A DNA stretch of 64,000 nucleotides, taken from assembly GCF_000746525.1 (NCBI RefSeq), contig NZ_CP009048.1:1288501-1352500 (forward strand). Reading direction: 5' to 3'. Below are positions 8,235 to 13,460 of the stretch, piece by piece. The stretch's first letter is position 1. Every line of letters begins with the position of its first letter. This DNA comes from Pseudomonas alkylphenolica (lineage in GTDB: Bacteria > Pseudomonadota > Gammaproteobacteria > Pseudomonadales > Pseudomonadaceae). The notes under the pieces are model-generated. The model searched no databases and was not told where the DNA came from. It worked only from the letters and a program-made list of their open reading frames with translations. A program made the translations under genes and the position numbers.

Positions 8235-8708
8235 CTATGGTAGGTAATTGTGGCAACACTTCTTGAATTTCTGCCCGCTGGCGCATGGGCAGGCGTCGTT
8301 GCGTCCGGCTTTCAGGCCGACCGTCGGGTCGATGAAATACCAGTGCCCGTCATTCTGCACAAAGGCCGAACGCTCGCGATGGCTATGTTCGCCGTCATTA
8401 TCGTGCCAGCGGGCAGTGAAGGTGACGAAGGCATGTTCAGGCTTGCCGCCAAATACCTCGGCGCTTTCCACTTCAAGGCCCAACCAGGTGCTTTGCGCGC
8501 TCCAGGCGGCAATCGCGGCGCGGTCAAGGCCGGCCTGCTGCACAGGCAGGGTGGTGTTCACCAGGTAATCGATCAGCCCCAGCACATAGGCGCTGTAGCG
8601 CGAACGCATCAGCGTCTGTGCATCGGGGGCCGGATGCCCGGCGTGATAGTGTCCGCAACAGGCGTCGAGCAGATTACCGCTGCCGCAGGGACAAACCGAG
8701 ACACTCAT
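8235..8708 (-). CDS. YchJ-family SEC-C motif protein
   Basis: Protein of 157 residues of the YchJ/UPF0225 family. An N-terminal SEC-C-like zinc motif ([17 protein letters not shown]) is followed by an NTF2-like middle ([21 protein letters not shown], then FIDPTVGLK), and a second SEC-C motif closes the protein ([16 protein letters not shown]). Biochemical role not known. The start MSVSVCPCG was chosen for family fit. On the ancestral chromosome its ATG would follow the DUF6231 stop after only four bases, so the two were translationally coupled. They are now separated by the 6.25-kb element. Confidence 0.9.
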   Translation of the reverse strand: MSVSVCPCGSGNLLDACCGHYHAGHPAPDAQTLMRSRYSAYVLGLIDYLVNTTLPVQQAGLDRAAIAAWSAQSTWLGLEVESAEVFGGKPEHAFVTFTARWHDNDGEHSHRERSAFVQNDGHWYFIDPTVGLKAGRNDACPCASGQKFKKCCHNYLP

Positions 8709-8714
8709 TGTTTC

Positions 8715-8756
8715 ACCACCAGTACTTGCCAAAATTTTGCGGATTGGCCCAGAACT
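8715..8756 (-). repeat. Left attachment site (native DUF6231 3' end)
   Basis: This 42-base copy encodes the tail [14 protein letters not shown] in minus-strand reading, followed by TGA and, four bases later, the ychJ start. Because it abuts ychJ in the natural way, it is the original chromosomal end of the DUF6231 gene, cut off from its body by integration. Confidence 0.85.
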
Positions 8757-9029
8757 GAGAGGGGCATGGTGGCAGGCCAAGCGTAGCGGGCTTCATAGAG
8801 GACCTCAATGGTTTCTGGTAACGCGATGGTGACAGTGTTGGTGACAGATGGCGAGCACGCAAGGCGTCTCGGTGTCCAATTCCCCCGGTCCAATCTGAAA
8901 CATGAGTAATCAGGGCCACATGGGTGGCACTTGGGTCGGGGCAGATTGAAATCAGATGGGGTGTATCGTAGCCTTGGTAGCGATTCGCGCAGTCACACCC
9001 GAATTCATATGGATATTGGACGTTAGGCG
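8757..9029. other. Left-end non-coding region of the element
   Basis: This stretch holds the two arm-type repeats and the upstream region of the nucleotidyltransferase gene. Its minus strand is open into the att site, but no supported gene is seen. The start of the nucleotidyltransferase has only a weak ribosome site (TTAGG). Confidence 0.5.
8827..8846 (+). repeat. Candidate integrase arm-type sites, left
   Basis: Two direct copies of TGGTGACA, at 8827 and 8839, 12 bases apart start to start and about 70 bases inside the left att site. Three copies of the same octamer lie about 70 bases inside the right att site. This is the layout expected of integrase arm-binding sites. Confidence 0.6.
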
Positions 9030-9605
9030 ATGAGTTACAGCAGTCTCGCGCAATTCTCAGAAGACATTTTTTCAAGTGATCCCAAAGAGCTAATAACTCG
9101 CTGGATCAATACTGAACAACCTCACGCTTTCGCATCCAATGAGGCATATAATGGATTTCGAGAAAAAATAGAGAGGGACTGGCCGCAGAGTGAAATGATT
9201 GCGGTTGCCGGTAGCGGAAACTGGCGATACAGCCTTAATCCAAAAAAGAATTTTGGTGAGTTTCATAAAGGTAGCGATATTGATGTTGTAGTGATAAGTC
9301 GAGAGTATTTCGAGCGTACCTGGCAAGAATTACGCACCATTCATAAGAAGCTCTGGATTCGGTGGACTTCTGATGAGCGTGCTGCTGTGATGCGCACGGG
9401 GCAGAATGTCTACTGTGGGTTTGCCTCTCCGAAATACATTCCCGAGCCCAGAAACTCTTATAGATTTGATTTTCTTAAGAAGTGCAATTCCTACTCCACT
9501 GGAGCTGTTGAGCACAGGGAAGTAAATCTAATGTTTTTCAAGTCTACTGAAGATGCAGTCGACTACTACTTGCGTGGCGTTCGTCTCGCGAAAGGAAAGC
9601 TCTAA
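9030..9605 (+). CDS. Pol-beta-type nucleotidyltransferase, putative defence gene
   Basis: Protein of 191 residues. The motif GSGNWRYSLNPKKNF (61-75) with SDIDVVVIS (82-90) is the GS...DxD signature of the Pol-beta nucleotidyltransferase superfamily. Asp83 and Asp85 would bind metal; a third acidic residue may be Asp147 in SYRFDFLK. It is too short for a CD-NTase with a full C-terminal helical domain. The substrate is unknown: nucleotide second messenger, RNA end or protein AMP transfer are all possible. The DUF262 gene starts in its stop codon (TAATG), so the two products should be made in balance. Codon use is AT-richer than the core. A defence role is inferred from gene pairing and element context. 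Confidence 0.7.
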   Translation: MSYSSLAQFSEDIFSSDPKELITRWINTEQPHAFASNEAYNGFREKIERDWPQSEMIAVAGSGNWRYSLNPKKNFGEFHKGSDIDVVVISREYFERTWQELRTIHKKLWIRWTSDERAAVMRTGQNVYCGFASPKYIPEPRNSYRFDFLKKCNSYSTGAVEHREVNLMFFKSTEDAVDYYLRGVRLAKGKL

Positions 9606-10642
9606 TGGAATATGAAGTTAGCTTGCAAACTATTGCGTGGATAAACTCGCAGAGGAACGAAGAGAAGCTTGAGATTAGTGCTGCCTTCCAGCGGCGTGCT
9701 GTATGGCTTGAGCGTGAGCGGGCTGAGCTTATTGCGACTATTCTCGACGGCCTACCGTTTCCAGAGATCTATATTCATGTCGTCACTGATGCAGACAGTG
9801 GGAAACAAACCCATATTGTTGTAGATGGACAGCAGCGAACTACTTCGATTTTGATGTTCATTGATAATGAGTTTTCCCTTCCGTCAGGACGTACAGGGTC
9901 AGCAGCCTACTTTCGCGATCTTAGTGCCGAAACGAAAGAGAGGTTTTGGGACTATAAGGTCGTAGTTCGTAGCCTCAGGAAGACAAATGATGCTGAGATT
10001 CGTGACATTTTTGCACGTCTCAATACCAATAATATAACGCTAAATGACCAAGAGCTTCGGAATGCGAAGTATGTTGGTAAGTTTAAGCAGGCCGCTGAAC
10101 GCTTGGCAGATAACCCTCTCTTCGAAGACATGGGGCTTTTCACTGCTCGGGATATGCGAAGGATGCTTGACGTAGAGTTTGTGTCTGAGCTCCTGCTTCG
10201 GCTTACTATTGGTATTGTAAATAAGAAGGATTTGCTGGAAGAAACCTATGCCGCTTATGAGGAGGAGTTTCCAGGGGAGGCGCAGTATGAAACGGAGTTT
10301 ACAACGGCAATGTCTTTGATTTGGAGTGTATATGACGACTCCATAAAGGCGTCTTACAAATCAAGGGGTAACTTCTCGAGTATATTTGGTTGCTTTGTTG
10401 AGTATTACAGAGTTACTGGTCGAAGAGCATTTCTTCAGCCGCAGCTCGTTAAGGAGGTATTCAGCAGTTTCTTGAACGCGGTACGCAATAGAGAGTTTTC
10501 GGATGAAGCAGCGAACATTGAGATTTATCACGATGCTGTGTCTCGTGCGTCCTCTGACCGGTCACGTCGTGCACGTCGAGAGAACATTCTGAGCGAGCTC
10601 CTCGTTCAGGCAGGGGAGCTCAAACAGCCATTCAACCTCTGA
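9605..10642 (+). CDS. DUF262-domain protein, putative defence partner
   Basis: Protein of 345 residues. FQRRAVW (28-34), then LIATILDGLPFPEIYI, then VVDGQQRTTSI (72-82) are hallmark DUF262 motifs. DGQQR is the nucleotide-using motif of GmrS, BrxU and SspE. FARLNTNNITLNDQELRNAKY (about 135-155) is also typical. Unlike GmrSD or BrxU it has no visible DUF1524 HNH nuclease part; its C-terminal 120 residues are helical and unassigned. Translationally coupled to the nucleotidyltransferase. DUF262 proteins of known role are phage-defence factors that sense or cut modified DNA, so a role in defence is likely, but the mechanism with a nucleotidyltransferase is unknown. Confidence 0.8.
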   Translation: MEYEVSLQTIAWINSQRNEEKLEISAAFQRRAVWLERERAELIATILDGLPFPEIYIHVVTDADSGKQTHIVVDGQQRTTSILMFIDNEFSLPSGRTGSAAYFRDLSAETKERFWDYKVVVRSLRKTNDAEIRDIFARLNTNNITLNDQELRNAKYVGKFKQAAERLADNPLFEDMGLFTARDMRRMLDVEFVSELLLRLTIGIVNKKDLLEETYAAYEEEFPGEAQYETEFTTAMSLIWSVYDDSIKASYKSRGNFSSIFGCFVEYYRVTGRRAFLQPQLVKEVFSSFLNAVRNREFSDEAANIEIYHDAVSRASSDRSRRARRENILSELLVQAGELKQPFNL

Positions 10643-10892
10643 TCAACATTCGGCTTGTGCTTTGTTTAGGCGAGCCATCATGTTGATGGCAGGCGGGCCA
10701 GCAGGTCATGCAAGGGGCATAGGCACCTTGACCACATCAGCAATGATGTCCAAAAGGTATGCTTGGCACTACGGATGACGGTAGCTATCCCAGGACAGCA
10801 ATGGTGGTCCTTATTGCCCGCCCGTGAGGTTCCCTATGGCGCCTGCGCGAGGGCCTACGGGGTAACCTGCGCGGGAATGATTGATTAGATGA
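10643..10892. other. Non-coding gap between convergent gene blocks
   Basis: This region lies between the right-going defence pair and the left-going phage-type genes. An imperfect hairpin is formed by AGGTTCCC at about 10828 and GGGGTAACCT at about 10860. It might end transcription, but there is no run of T. No gene recognised. Confidence 0.4.
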
Positions 10893-10991
10893 TCATTCAG
10901 AAATTTTCTGTATTTTCTCAACGGGGCTTATGCCACAGCCAGCAGGCCAGATGGACAGCCACACAGACCACGTAGGCAGCCTGTAGTCCAT
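10893..10991 (-). CDS. Tiny protein downstream of KilA-N gene (32 aa)
   Basis: An AAGGAG ribosome site lies six bases before the ATG, which begins 23 bases after the KilA-N stop. The 32-residue product starts MDYRLPTWSVWLSIWPAG and is Trp-rich. Strong ribosome sites in front of tiny frames are common in T7-like phages, but there is no similarity to lean on. Confidence 0.4.
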   Translation of the reverse strand: MDYRLPTWSVWLSIWPAGCGISPVEKIQKISE

Positions 10992-11014
10992 GGGGTTCTC
11001 CTTGAGTTGTTGGT

Positions 11015-11764
11015 TCAGTAGTCCGGGGATGACGACTTGAGGTTCTCCTTGAGTCGCGCCTTGGCATCCCGCTGGGCTTTGTCCTTACGGGCTTTCACTT
11101 CGACCACTCGAAGGTTCACCGCTTCGGCGTTCTTACGGAGCCAATCCAGACCACGAGGCTTTACCCGCCATCCTTCACGGTTACCGAAGTCCGATGAGAC
11201 CTTCACAAAGGCGCCCACCACGAAGCCCTGAGGTTTTGGTCGAGGCGAACCCTCACGGGTCCCGAAGTCGTCCACGGGATACACAAAGTTGCCCATGGTG
11301 ACCAGAGCGTCCTGAGCGAGTCGAGGTTGTTGAATACCAGCCACACGGCAAGCCTCGGTCCATGTAAGACCAGCACCTCGGGCTTTCATGTCGAGGGTCG
11401 AAGCCTTGGGCATGTTGGCGTCTAAGAGGGCATCCTTACGGCGAAGCTCACGGACTGCACTGTTACGCATGGCGACGAAGGCGTCCACGACCATCACATA
11501 GAAGTCCAGAGAGCAAGCCATGGCATAGGCGATGGTCGCCCTCTCAGTTGCGTAAGAGCCACCACTATCACCGTGAACGGTATGCAGATTTGCACATCGG
11601 TCGAAGTAGTCCCGATCACGACCACGCCATTGAGCAGGTGGTTTTGTCAGGTCGGGTAAAGCCTTGTTGATTTCCGTGAGACTCCACAGGCCCTCAGCGT
11701 TTGGCTTGAAGGTGTGCCCTTCGATAACGATAGGCAGCAGGTCGGTTTGGTTGTTGGTCAGCAT
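11015..11764 (-). CDS. KilA-N domain phage regulatory protein
   Basis: Protein of 249 residues. The first 110 residues fit the KilA-N DNA-binding domain: GHTFKPNAEGLWSLTEINKA, PPAQWRGRDRDYFDRC, and GGSYATERATIAYAMACSLDFYVMVVDAFVAMR. KilA-N proteins of phages act as antirepressors or regulators. The second half is unassigned but has two similar segments (VDDFGTREGSPRPKPQGF and SSDFGNREGWRVKPRGL), suggesting an internal repeat that may bind DNA. The tail is lysine-rich. An AAGGA site precedes the start. A long stem-loop lies just upstream, and two phage-type promoters about 750-830 bases upstream point toward this gene. Confidence 0.8.
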   Translation of the reverse strand: MLTNNQTDLLPIVIEGHTFKPNAEGLWSLTEINKALPDLTKPPAQWRGRDRDYFDRCANLHTVHGDSGGSYATERATIAYAMACSLDFYVMVVDAFVAMRNSAVRELRRKDALLDANMPKASTLDMKARGAGLTWTEACRVAGIQQPRLAQDALVTMGNFVYPVDDFGTREGSPRPKPQGFVVGAFVKVSSDFGNREGWRVKPRGLDWLRKNAEAVNLRVVEVKARKDKAQRDAKARLKENLKSSSPDY

Positions 11765-11780
11765 AGGGTCGATTTCCTTT

Positions 11781-11859
11781 TGTTCGCCCTCTGAGTCGCA
11801 CCCACGGACCAGCCCACAGACCCCGACAAGGGTGCTGGCGTGGCCTCAAAGGGCGAACA
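11781..11859 (-). promoter_or_regulatory. Long stem-loop in the KilA-N leader
   Basis: TGTTCGCCCTCTGAG (11781-11795) pairs with CTCAAAGGGCGAACA (11845-11859), 14 of 15 positions, across a 49-base loop. The stem ends just before the KilA-N ribosome site. T7-like early messages are cut by RNase III at such stems; an attenuator is another option. Confidence 0.5.
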
Positions 11860-11997
11860 GAAGAACTGTGGATTGAATGCCCGTGCGTGGGCGAGATGGA
11901 GAGTTCGACTTTTCGGGGCTCTCGCAGGTGAAGCGGGTGGAGCCCCTGCCGCTCCCTCTCAGGTCGGTCTTACGGCGCACTAAGGGATTTCCTTAGG

Positions 11998-12078
11998 TCA
12001 GCTCAGGGTAATGCGGGTGATCATCGGGAAGGCCACAGCCTCGGTCTGGAGACCATCTAACTTGAAGTAGTAGCGCAT
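11998..12078 (-). CDS. Tiny phage-type protein (26 aa)
   Basis: The frame MRYYFKLDGLQTEAVAFPMI plus six residues has a textbook TAAGGAGG ribosome site six bases before the ATG. The site is strong enough to suggest real translation, although the product has no known relatives that I can name. A 6-bp hairpin (CTAAGG/CCTTAG) follows the stop and might be a processing or termination site. Confidence 0.5.
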   Translation of the reverse strand: MRYYFKLDGLQTEAVAFPMITRITLS

Positions 12079-12099
12079 AGGGCCTCCTTAGAGATGGAC

Positions 12100-12222
12100 T
12101 GAGAGAATAGGTATTATCATGGTCGCCAGACCAATCCATAACTTAGAGGTGTGCTTAAGAAAAACTTAAATATTAAGGATAATGATTTAATTAAAGATAA
12201 TAGTTATAGAGTTACTCATTGA
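12100..12222. other. AT-rich tract downstream of tandem phage promoters
   Basis: A stretch of strongly AT-rich DNA (runs such as TTAAATATTAAGG and TTAATTAAAGATAAT) in an otherwise GC-rich element. It lies downstream of two phage-type promoters in their direction of transcription, as the AT-rich part of the T7 primary origin does. An origin role is inferred, not shown. Confidence 0.45.
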
Positions 12223-12347
12223 GCAATCTCTAAGATCTTTAAGGTAAAGGCCCCCGTGCAACTTGAGCAATACACGGTGGCCCCAATTCCGTGCAAGGTC
12301 TCTCTGCGGTGTCTACATGGACATCGAGTAACGAGTGACAATATCAA
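12216..12347 (-). CDS. Small zinc-ribbon protein (43 aa)
   Basis: The product ends with CPCRHRRETLHGIGATVYCSSC, a CxC...CxxC arrangement that should bind one zinc ion. The TTG start was chosen because AGGAGGG stands nine bases before it. The same frame is open back to an ATG at 12515, which would give 99 residues. However, that ATG lies inside the core of a phage promoter, and the added part (TRATETTETTSATT) looks like non-coding composition. Function unknown; zinc-ribbon miniproteins are common in phages. Confidence 0.5.
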   Translation of the reverse strand: MILSLVTRCPCRHRRETLHGIGATVYCSSCTGAFTLKILEIAQ

Positions 12348-12506
12348 GCTGCGCTCCCTCCTACTGGAGCCAGACGCTGAAGGTCTGCTTACCGGGGAAC
12401 GGTTGAGCGCTTGGCGTGCCTCCCCGTGATGGGTGGTCGCACTGGTCGTCTCGGTCGTCTCGGTCGCCCGTGTAGGTGGGCGGTAGGGGGCCTTAGAGAT
12501 TGCCTC

Positions 12507-12529
12507 TGTAGCCATAGTGAGGGTTTCTG
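12507..12529 (-). promoter_or_regulatory. T7-type phage RNA polymerase promoter 2 (gh-1-like)
   Basis: Minus-strand sequence with core AAACCCTCACTATGGC. It agrees with the promoter consensus of P. putida phage gh-1, as I remember it, at about 20 of 23 positions. The core CCCTCACTA is also that of phage T3. It reads toward the zinc-ribbon and KilA-N genes. No matching single-subunit RNA polymerase is encoded in the window. Confidence 0.7.
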
Positions 12530-12569
12530 ACCCCGCAGAGATAGCACCTCAACCAAAGCCAAGGTTGTC

Positions 12570-12592
12570 TCTCTCAATAGTGAGGGTTAAAT
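12570..12592 (-). promoter_or_regulatory. T7-type phage RNA polymerase promoter 1 (T3-like)
   Basis: Minus-strand sequence with TTAACCCTCACTA then GAGAGA. It matches the T3 promoter (AATTAACCCTCACTAAAGGG then AGA) at 19 of 23 positions. It stands 63 bases upstream of the second promoter in the same direction. Two independent matches to the same rare core argue against chance. Confidence 0.72.
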
Positions 12593-12795
12593 AACCTCTT
12601 GTTGACATCCTTACGGATTTTAGGAGGGGAATAATTCAGTAAGGCGCGGGTGGACCGTATCTACCACGCTCCTACGCTCCCGGAGCAAGGCCAGGACCCA
12701 GCGAGTCGATTAGATTTCACGTAGGGGCACAGAATCGCTCAGGTCTCACAGCGGTCAGACTGACGCCTGTAGCAATGAGACCCAACGATGGGGAG
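12593..12795. other. Non-coding region upstream of tandem phage promoters
   Basis: No gene seen. It contains one copy of a 29-base repeat shared with the region beside the integrase gene, and a GTAGGAGCG-like motif that recurs at about 12350, 12670, 13343 and 13398. Confidence 0.5.
12697..12725 (-). repeat. 29-bp dispersed repeat, copy A
   Basis: Read on the minus strand it is CCTACGTGAAATCTA followed by ATCGACTCGCTGGG. It matches copy B at 23 of 29 positions with no gaps. Both copies lie in non-coding DNA of the element, about 680 bases apart and in the same orientation. A protein-binding site or an origin iteron is possible. Confidence 0.5.
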
Positions 12796-12936
12796 TTACT
12801 CGTATTCAGACAAACAGTTAGCACACAGATCATGGCCTCCGACATCGGCAACTACAGGCCCGTTACCGCACTGGTCGCACTCATTGCCAAGGTCGTCGTC
12901 GTTGTCTTTCTCATCGTCAAGATCAAACTCGTTCAT
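12796..12936 (-). CDS. Small acidic zinc-finger protein (46 aa)
   Basis: MNEFDLDDEKDNDDDLGNE is an acidic head. The Cys pairs C20-x2-C23 and C38-x2-C41 then form one zinc ribbon (CDQCGNGPVVADVGGHDLC, then ANC). A GAGGAG ribosome site stands before the ATG. Acidic miniproteins of phages often act as DNA mimics or as inhibitors of host enzymes. That role is only suggested here by charge and size. Upstream of the phage promoters, so probably read from a host promoter. Confidence 0.65.
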   Translation of the reverse strand: MNEFDLDDEKDNDDDLGNECDQCGNGPVVADVGGHDLCANCLSEYE

Positions 12937-13019
12937 ATGGTCTCCTCAAAGTAAACGGAAAGGTTAACTCGCAGCGCTGTGTTGGCCTACCGGCAAGGGG
13001 TAGTCCCCAAATCGCGTTT

Positions 13020-13250
13020 CTACCTTCTGGCTTTGTTCTCTTTATTGGAAGCGTAGGCACCTATACCTCCTGAAACGACAATCAGGACTGCGTTTGCCCA
13101 AAGAGGAATATCTGCAAACTGGTCACCAGAGTTAATCAACGGACCATTGTGGAAAAAGCCCCCTACAAAAATCCCAATTAATAGGTAGGCCATTCCACTG
13201 AACACGACCCATTGGAAAAAATTAGCCCGTATTCCCTGTATGAATCTCAT
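13020..13250 (-). CDS. Small two-span membrane protein
   Basis: Protein of 76 residues with hydrophobic segments at about 12-33 (FQWVVFSGMAYLLIGIFVGG) and 48-66 (IPLWANAVLIVVSGGIGAY), and a basic tail (SNKENKARR). It probably spans the inner membrane twice. An AAGGA site supports the ATG. It lies between the integrase gene and the small zinc-finger gene, on the same strand. Family and function unknown; exclusion or holin-like roles are conceivable. Confidence 0.6.
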   Translation of the reverse strand: MRFIQGIRANFFQWVVFSGMAYLLIGIFVGGFFHNGPLINSGDQFADIPLWANAVLIVVSGGIGAYASNKENKARR

Positions 13251-13460
13251 GACATTCCTTGAAAATAGAGTGAGGTAGCTTTTTCAGTGAGCCATCATAT
13301 AACCACGCATTTCGCACGACCAGATAACTCCCTGCTCAGTGCTCCCTCCTACGCCCCAAAGGACAACACTTTGCCCCAGCAAGTCCCGTAGATTCCGCGT
13401 AGGAGCGCGATACGGTAGTGGTCAAAGTGGGGGAATCTACCCACAACGGCAGACCTTTGG
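13251..13460. other. Non-coding region between integrase and membrane-protein genes
   Basis: It holds copy B of the 29-base repeat and a GTAGGAG motif, with no gene. A weak phage-promoter-like string (CTCACTCTATT, minus strand, near 13270) was noticed but is too degenerate to call. Confidence 0.5.
13375..13403 (-). repeat. 29-bp dispersed repeat, copy B
   Basis: Minus strand CCTACGCGGAATCTA followed by CGGGACTTGCTGGG, gap-free match to copy A at 23 of 29 positions. It lies 58 bases downstream of the integrase stop. Confidence 0.5.

Noticed and set aside
9030..10642. Calling the pair CBASS or a type IV GmrSD system
   Set aside because: The nucleotidyltransferase is too short for a standard CD-NTase and no CBASS effector is present. 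The DUF262 protein has no DUF1524 nuclease part. A precise name is not justified.
11866..11997. GTG-started 44-codon frame (VRRKTDLRGSGRGS...)
   Set aside because: Open, but rich in Arg/Ser from GC-rich non-coding sequence; its ribosome site lies inside a hairpin; not convincing.
12389..12577. 62-codon minus-strand frame over the phage promoters
   Set aside because: Arg/Pro-rich, starts without a ribosome site and overlaps promoter DNA.
13262..13285. Third phage-type promoter (CTCACTCTATT)
   Set aside because: Lacks the ACCC upstream part and the proper initiation region.
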